From positions 90,639,745-90,703,744 of the forward strand of contig CM031607.1 in the NCBI GenBank assembly GCA_018398815.1: a stretch of 64,000 bases of DNA. The letters run 5' to 3'. The position numbers and the translations under genes are program-made. Of the stretch, positions 57,236 through 64,000 are shown one piece after another (position 1 is the first letter of the stretch; every line of letters starts with the position of its first letter). The notes beneath the pieces were generated by a model, which saw only the letters and a program-made list of their open reading frames with translations, had not been told where the DNA came from and did not search any database. The DNA comes from Conus ventricosus. Taxonomy: Eukaryota > Mollusca > Gastropoda > Neogastropoda > Conidae.

Positions 57236-58200
57236 CAGCACAGCTCTGCTTCCTGCCAAGTATCCAGTTGTTCTTTGAAGAATTGCTTCTAATCGTTGAT
57301 ATATTTGAGATTTGATCATGAGAACTCTGGCAGACAAATGCATTCAGATTTCAAAACTGGCTGATTAACTAGCGTATGTTAATGGATTTATCAGAACAGG
57401 TGAACTGTATATTTTATACCATTCTGCAGGTAATGGGTGTGGGGTTTTTTTGCACTGGTTATACACAAGGAGATAAAGCATGATAAACATCCACACAAGG
57501 CAGAACCATACGTCTCAATCAAAGGTACCTCATTGGAAATGGTTTTATTTGTTTGTTTTGCACTTTGTATTGAAATAAGCGTTACTTTCAAATCTGTTCG
57601 GTTCTTTGTGAGTATTTGGAAATTCCTCTGATGACTAAAGAACGTCAGTGCAGACAGCAAACGTCAACACAGTATCATCAAATCAAACCACAAAACCTCA
57701 TTTTTTGCTTTGGAATTTAATTGAGATCAAGGTTTGAGTTTCAATCTTTCTCTTCTTTTCAACCAGTCCACAGTCCTGTTTGTTATTTCATCATCTTCAC
57801 CGTAACTCTCCTGTGTAATAACCCGGGACGCTGTTGGCTGTTCATCATGTCTTTGGTTGTATTAAGCTTTCAACATACGTTGGAGCAATAAAACAGACAT
57901 TTGATAAAGTAATCAGCCAATTCACAAATAGTCCTACTGGTCGAGTGCATCATCTTATTCTAAAGGCAAAACATCAATGTGACATGCATTTAATGATGTG
58001 ATAACACTTTCAATGGTGATCTATGCCTTGTCTGATCCCACTTTGCAGGCTGACATATCAGTTCACAAAATCAATGAAGAAAAGTGACCGTATGCATGAT
58101 CTTTTGAGTGTAATATCTTCAAACTATACATCACTCAGAATGAAAGTCAGGTCTCTCCTTTGCTTCATTCCCTTCATTACCTCAATTCCCTTCATTCCTT
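57236..58200. other. Non-coding interval, nothing recognised
   Basis: AT-rich sequence without recognisable genes or repeats. Confidence 0.5.
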
Positions 58201-59545
58201 CCATTGTGCTTTTGTCATGTACAAACATATATGTTATTTATACTATTGACATGGACAATCCTATACGTTACAACATGCCGTGTACAAACATATGCGTTGC
58301 CAGATTAGTGACATAGCCATGTACAAACTTATATGTTGCTTATTTCATAATTATGGAAACGGCCTGTGTTTTAATTGTGCTATTGTCATGGGCCAACCTA
58401 TATATTCTCTGCGTCACAGTCATGGAGAAATATCTATGTTATCTTTGTTTCAGTCCAGGATAAACGTATACGTTACCAGACCACTGCTAAAGACACATAC
58501 TGACCTTTACATTATCCATGCTGCATTTGTGCGTAAACGTGTACGTTACCAATGCTATAGTCCTGTACGAATCTATGTTACCTGTACTATAGTCATTTCA
58601 CAAGCCTATATTACCTCTAGTTATGTACAAACCTATGTTACCTCTACGTATGTACAAACCTATATTACCTTTAGGTATGTACAAACCTATATTATCTCTA
58701 GTTATGTACAAACCTATATTACCTCTAGGTATGTACAAACCTATGTTACCTCTAGGTATGTACACACCTATATTACCTCTAGGTATGTACAAACCTATGT
58801 TACCTCTAGGTATGTACAAACCTATGTTACCTCTAGGTATGTACAAACCTATATTACCTCTAGGTATGTACAAACCTATATTACCTCTAGGTATGTACAA
58901 ACCTATGTTACCTCTAGGTATGTACAAACCTATATTACCTCTAGTTATGTGCACACCTATATTACCTCTAGTTATGTACAAACCTATATTACCTCTAGGT
59001 ATGTACAAACCTATATTACCTCTAGGTATGTACAAACCTATATTACCTCTAGTTATGTACAAACCCTATATTACCTGTGCTACAGTTACATACAAACCAA
59101 TATTACCTGTGCTTTAACCATTTACAAACCTGTGTTACCTGTGCTTTAGTCACGTAAAAACTATGTTACGTGTGTTCCAGTAATAATCAATGCTAAATGT
59201 AATGCTAAATGTTATCTCTGCCATGATCATCAACAAACATATATGTTATCTGTACTAGCCATGTCTCTGTACGTTTTCTTTTCTACAATAATGAATATAC
59301 CTTTACGTTTTATATGCTATTCATTGAAAACCAGAAACCCACCTGTGCCGTACTCAAGTGCAAATCTGTCAGTTATCAGGGCAATAATGATGGACAAAGA
59401 TATATGCTGGTAATGCTGTTATAATGCACAAACGTATCAGCAGTGCTTTAGTAATGCAGCAACAAGTACGTGGCAACGCTATGTCTATGTATGAACCAAA
59501 ACGTTATCATGCTACGGTCATAGACAAAGCTGTGTGTCTGTAGGC
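58201..59545. repeat. 27 bp minisatellite core with degenerate flanks
   Basis: The core (58,600-59,065) has about 17 units starting atgtacaaacctatattacc. On both sides (58,200-58,600 and 59,065-59,545) older units of 40-60 bp with the same words (tgtacaaa, tatatgttac, ctgtgctatagtca) are badly decayed. The 289-codon frame is caused by the unit length being a multiple of three. Confidence 0.92.
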
Positions 59546-59629
59546 ACATGAGGACCAGTCAGAGTTGTCAATGTGATGAGGCAGTCGAGTCATAGAACTA
59601 ACAGCACCCTGCTTTGTTCACACAGACAT

Positions 59630-59960
59630 TTTACTCCAGTGTTTGTCAACGAATGGCAGTGATCCTTCCCTGTCGTTAATTCTATTAATTAGCCATTGAC
59701 GGAAATCCTCTAATCATATGGAGTCCATTAGCAAAATAATAGTCACTGAATTGTCTGACATGCAGTGATTACCTTGGATACTAGTCTCCCGTTCATGATG
59801 TTGACTGTCTGTTAGAAGAAGATTATTATTTCTTAGGAGACAATGCTTTGATCTGCTGTGCGTGAAGGTCTGTCGTTCCCTTTGGAGTGTTTGGTTCTGT
59901 CTGAACAGTACTGTGTTTCTGTGTTTAGATTCAAATAAAGGTATGAAAGGATCATTTCAG
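59630..59960. repeat. Module C, copy 2
   Basis: Paralogue of 42,650-43,016, with one diverged version of the 41 bp unit (59,636-59,690) followed by the shared tccattagcaaaat and gtgctgtgcgtga-type blocks, then a TG microsatellite. Confidence 0.65.
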
Positions 59961-59975
59961 TTAAAAAGACGTATG

Positions 59976-60135
<160 letters not shown>

Positions 60136-60242
60136 CGCGTTCTTCCGTGGTCACAGACATAATTATGTTAACATCTCAACTATTCCTAACCAAATCATTT
60201 ACACACGTGCACACACACACAGACACACACAAAAACACATAG

Positions 60243-60756
<514 letters not shown>

Positions 60757-60842
60757 GCACACACAACACAGTGCAGACAGACAGACAGACAGGTCAATTC
60801 TTTTTTCGGACAGTGGATAAGGATGTACATACTTTTTTCCGT

Positions 60843-60844
<2 letters not shown>

Positions 60845-60933
<89 letters not shown>

Positions 60934-60990
60934 GCCAGCCAGACAGGCAGACAGAGACAGAGAGAGAGACAGAAACAGACAGAGAGGGAG
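60845..60990. repeat. (GA)n-(GACA)n compound microsatellite
   Basis: GA dinucleotides then GACA tetramers with CAGC/CAGG interruptions. Confidence 0.97.
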
Positions 60991-61169
60991 AGTTTATAAC
61001 ATCACAGACAGATGTCAAGCTATTGCAGATATTGCACGTTAATCAAGAGACACAGCATGTAGCAGTCTGTCTTACACAGGGTCGTAATTTATGTCACAAA
61101 AGCCATACTGCTTTGAGTTTATCACATTGGAAACGCTTCCGCCTATGGGATCCCAAAACGAAGCCCTGA

Positions 61170-62220
61170 AAGAAGCATGCAAGTGGGCGTACTGTACAAG
61201 ATGTAGAAAGTTAGTACAAAGTTTCGCCGTTCGAATTTCAAAGACATCAGAGCCAGAGTGCCAGGCTAGCAGGAATCTAGGGGAAGGAAATGGACAGGAA
61301 ACTGGAATCCTCCACAGCCGGCCTGGGTTTAGTCGACAGCCTTGTCTTTAGGACACACAGGAGAGGGGAGACAATTAACACTTTAGGACACAGGAGAGGG
61401 GAGACAATTAACACTTTAGGACACAGGAGAGGGGAGACAATTAACACTTTAGGACACAGGAGAGGGGAGACAATTAACAAGTTCAGGCATGAAGCGGACT
61501 CTCCTCCGTCTGTCTGCATTATGGAACAGGGGCGTTTGTTTAAACTGAAATGAAATGCTGATCTTCCTCCAGGCTGATCTCATGGAATGGCTGCTGACAC
61601 CACCATTGAAATGAGGGGACAGAAGAGCGAAACAGAACAGGCAAAGGTGAAACAACCATGACGTCTTCCTAACGTGGTTATAGCTGAATTTCGATGGAAG
61701 GAACACGACCAGTGAGGTACATTTTCATAATTGCATTACGCTTGTATTCCAAACCTCTTCATCACATTCTAAAATCAAGTTACCAAAGATGGAGAAGCAC
61801 CAGAAGAGATTTTTAACAATGAATTTTGTGTGTTCATTGCTTTCTCTACATACATATATATGGTGAAGGTTTGATCAGTGTAAAACATTTGTCCTTAAGC
61901 TATAACCAGAAAAATGAGAGTTCCCAGGTCCTAGATTGGCATCACGAATGAAGCAGATTTTTTTTTATCCCCATCGCCTTTGGATGCTTGGAAAGAAAAT
62001 GGTCACCTGCCATGATTCCCATGTGACCCTCTGAAGTGTCACGATGGACGCTGGGTCAGACAGCGGCGTGATGAACTGGTCAGGGCCAACCACTGTGCCC
62101 TCTATTGCCGTGCACTGGAGCGGACGTGAACTGTGCATAACTACACGTCATGATATACTTTCTGTCATGACTGTAAAACAGAGAGAAAGTTCAACACACC
62201 TTCATGCCGCACTGATACGA
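61170..62220. repeat. Module D, copy 2 (left part)
   Basis: Paralogue of 50,640-51,900 with the same block order. It contains an expansion absent from copy 1 (61,345-61,480), and a single version (62,038-62,102) of the segment that is expanded in copy 1. Confidence 0.82.
61345..61480. repeat. 34 bp minisatellite in module D copy 2, 4 copies
   Basis: Units of ttaggacacaggagagggga plus gacaattaacac. Copy 1 has one diverged version at about 50,870-50,905 (ctggacaggggagacaaata). Confidence 0.95.
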
Positions 62221-62292
62221 TGTCATTAATCTTTCAGTGTGCAACAATCCCTCCCAAGCCCTTGACTTGCCAACACAGCGCCATGATGACCT

Positions 62293-62481
62293 CTATGGCA
62301 GAGAAATGGACCAGCTATCTCCTTGCTGACGGCACCCTAACCGGAGTCTGTCACTGATATTCAAATGGGTCAGCTGGGAAGTTTCATGTTGATAAATTCC
62401 GAAAAGATCTTCAAGGAAAAAGAGGTTTGGCCCACCAAAATCCCCAACCAACATTAATTCAAAATGTTCAACAGCAACCAT
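62293..62481 (-). CDS. Candidate conserved short ORF, copy 2
   Basis: Begins MVAVEHFELMLVG, contains FLEDLFGIY, ET, THL and LGC; partner of 55,366-55,599. The two copies differ at roughly half of the residues between the conserved blocks, so any protein would be fast-evolving or decaying. Function unknown. Confidence 0.25.
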   Translation of the reverse strand: MVAVEHFELMLVGDFGGPNLFFLEDLFGIYQHETSQLTHLNISDRLRLGCRQQGDSWSISLP

Positions 62482-62524
62482 TCCTCAGACCACTTTCAGA
62501 ATGTTTTCTTTTCTTCCTTTCCCT

Positions 62525-62690
62525 TTATCATTATTATTATGAATACTTATACAGCGCCTATCCTCGGCTAGAGACCAAGCTCTGAGCGCTTTGCAATCCA
62601 CACTCGTTTACACGACAGGCTGCCTACCTGGGTAGTGCCGACTGAAGAGCTGCTAGCAAGCGCTTCATTCAGTCGTTTCCCGTGTCATCC
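62525..62690. mobile_element. Short dispersed repeat (SINE- or MITE-like), probable
   Basis: An ATT-rich edge followed by atacagcgcctatcctcggc, agagaccaagctctgagcgc and tttgcaatccac. I recall near-identical sequence as a high-copy element in gastropod and other mollusc genomes. It is absent from the paralogous position in module copy 1, which supports an insertion. Family not determined. Confidence 0.5.
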
Positions 62691-62889
62691 AGTCAATACC
62701 GTTCAATATCGTTCACTCAGTTTTCTTACTTCCTTCATTCTTTCCATTTCTCACACACAGGGTGCATGCTGTGTGTAACGTGTCATCCGTACCAACGGCC
62801 AAACTGGCCTACTCTTCCGAAAGTTGGTGATGGGATTCTACGTGTGTGCAAGATATGCGTGCGTTCACACACGGAACCTCGGTTTATAG

Positions 62890-64000
62890 TCTCATTCAAA
62901 GGACCCCCTTCTACACTCCCACCCAGAAAGATTTCTTTTCCTGCATCTATTTATTGTTCTCTACTTTCATTGTCAATCATTACTAGATAGAACGGGTTTC
63001 CCTCTTCTATGATTGAATGAGTCGTCATTAATTTCTTTTTATCAATAGTTACTGTTGAGAGGGGAGGGGAGAGAACGGCAGGAATTGCCTTATGAATGGA
63101 ACTGTAATTCTGTGACAGATGCTGTGCATTCATTGTGCTGACCGTTGTCATCATCAATGCTGTGTCCACTTTAACTCCTTTTATGGTTGTTGAAACATGG
63201 TATGGTGCGATGCAGACTGGTGTGGTGTGATGGTACAGTGTGCATAGATATATGTGGTGCCTTGCCTTGTTCTGTACTGGTTTATTGTTGTGTGACCTGT
63301 TGCATTATAAACCGATGGGCTGTGATGTATCCTAACAGAAAACAATAACAACATTAAAGGTTTTGATGAAATCCATCTTCTCTTTGAACCCAATATCTCC
63401 AGTTTCATGTATGGTGCTCTAATGGTTACCTGCAACAACAGTTAAAACCTACAGAAATTATAGACCGTTATAGACCAGGGCAGTAGGACGTGAAGTTGAG
63501 AGGTGAATGAAACACTTCAACTCTTCCCTCTTCTATAAATACCACTTATAAAACCGGTCGAGTAAATACTTCGTCCAGATCTGGATACAGTAAAAGGAAC
63601 TATAAAGGAATGAAGGGGCGTAACACCAGATACCTTCACAAAAATACTCTCAATCAAGTACAAAGTCAATGTTGTCAGCCCAGCAAATGAGACACAGCTG
63701 CGGAAGCAGAACACGGATGATCAGAAGTGAATGATGCCATCGTTCATGTACACTCTGACAGCACCAGAGACATCTAAGTTTCCCTTCTTCCTGGTATAAT
63801 CAGGATACTTCAAAAGAGGTACCCTGTTAACAAGCCGACCTTACTATGGTTACATTGGCTTATCCTTAGAGCGGTGTCGCTTTGATCCTCATGTCTACTC
63901 AAGGGACGTCACGAACACGCGTCTCTCTCTTACCTAACACGGTGTCTGCATGCGACGGGTTCACATCACCGATACACGGGGAACATGAATGACACAAACA
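62890..64000. repeat. Module D/M, copy 2 (right part, runs off the window)
   Basis: Paralogue of 55,640-56,730: cacccagaaag, gattgaatgagtc, gttgtcatcatcaatgctgt, gtttcatgt, cggtcgagtaaatacttcgtc, gggacgtcacgaa, gtgtctgcatgc, cgatacacggggaacatga. The window ends before the site where the other copies carry tandem units. Confidence 0.82.

Noticed and set aside
58280..59149. 289-codon YVQTYITSR frame and its minus-strand counterpart
   Set aside because: Caused by a 27 bp unit lacking stops; the flanks are decayed repeat, not a domain.

Overview
This is eukaryotic DNA, most likely from a marine invertebrate and probably a gastropod mollusc. The basis is dense (CT)n/(CA)n/(GACA)n microsatellites, many 17-66 bp minisatellites, several families of non-LTR retrotransposon, a Penelope-like element, and a Polinton/adintovirus-like insertion of a kind common in aquatic invertebrates. 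I recognise no intact host protein gene and no tRNA or rRNA gene. Most long open frames lie inside tandem repeats.

Layout. 1-15.7 kb: repeat-rich non-coding DNA with a 1.9 kb minisatellite (34 bp unit), a 5'-truncated LINE with RT and RNase H on the minus strand (6.25-8.83 kb), and a LINE 3' end at 14.9-15.2 kb. 15,708-31,062: one AT-rich element of about 15.35 kb inserted inside a 43 bp minisatellite, so the same array lies on both sides. It has inverted terminal sequences beginning AGAGAACAGGG, a ccctc direct repeat at each edge, and broken genes for a protein-primed-type family B DNA polymerase, a probable major capsid protein, several virion-type proteins and an FtsK/HerA-like packaging ATPase. 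It is the main find, and every recognised gene in it is frame-damaged. 31-43 kb: the rest of the 43 bp array, a 44 bp array, two paralogous modules (34.5-36.5 and 37.8-40.1 kb) separated by a Penelope-like fragment with a hammerhead ribozyme-like motif, then a 1.4 kb C-rich/G4-prone array and a 41 bp array. 43-47.7 kb: two 5'-truncated LINE copies embedded in (AC)n tracts. 47.9-50.5 kb: a 17 bp and a 5 bp satellite and microsatellites. 50.6-64 kb: two paralogous copies of another module (50.6-56.8 and 61.1-64.0 kb), the first carrying a twin-primed (internally inverted) LINE with a 10 bp target-site duplication, plus an 18 bp and a 27 bp array.

Second theme: the locus is built from diverged duplicates of a few modules. 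Where one copy has a minisatellite, its paralogue often has a single copy of the same segment, in both directions. The window therefore appears to show several independent births of minisatellites from single-copy sequence, with ancestral and expanded states side by side. All homology calls here come from reading the sequence by eye; no alignment or database search was run.
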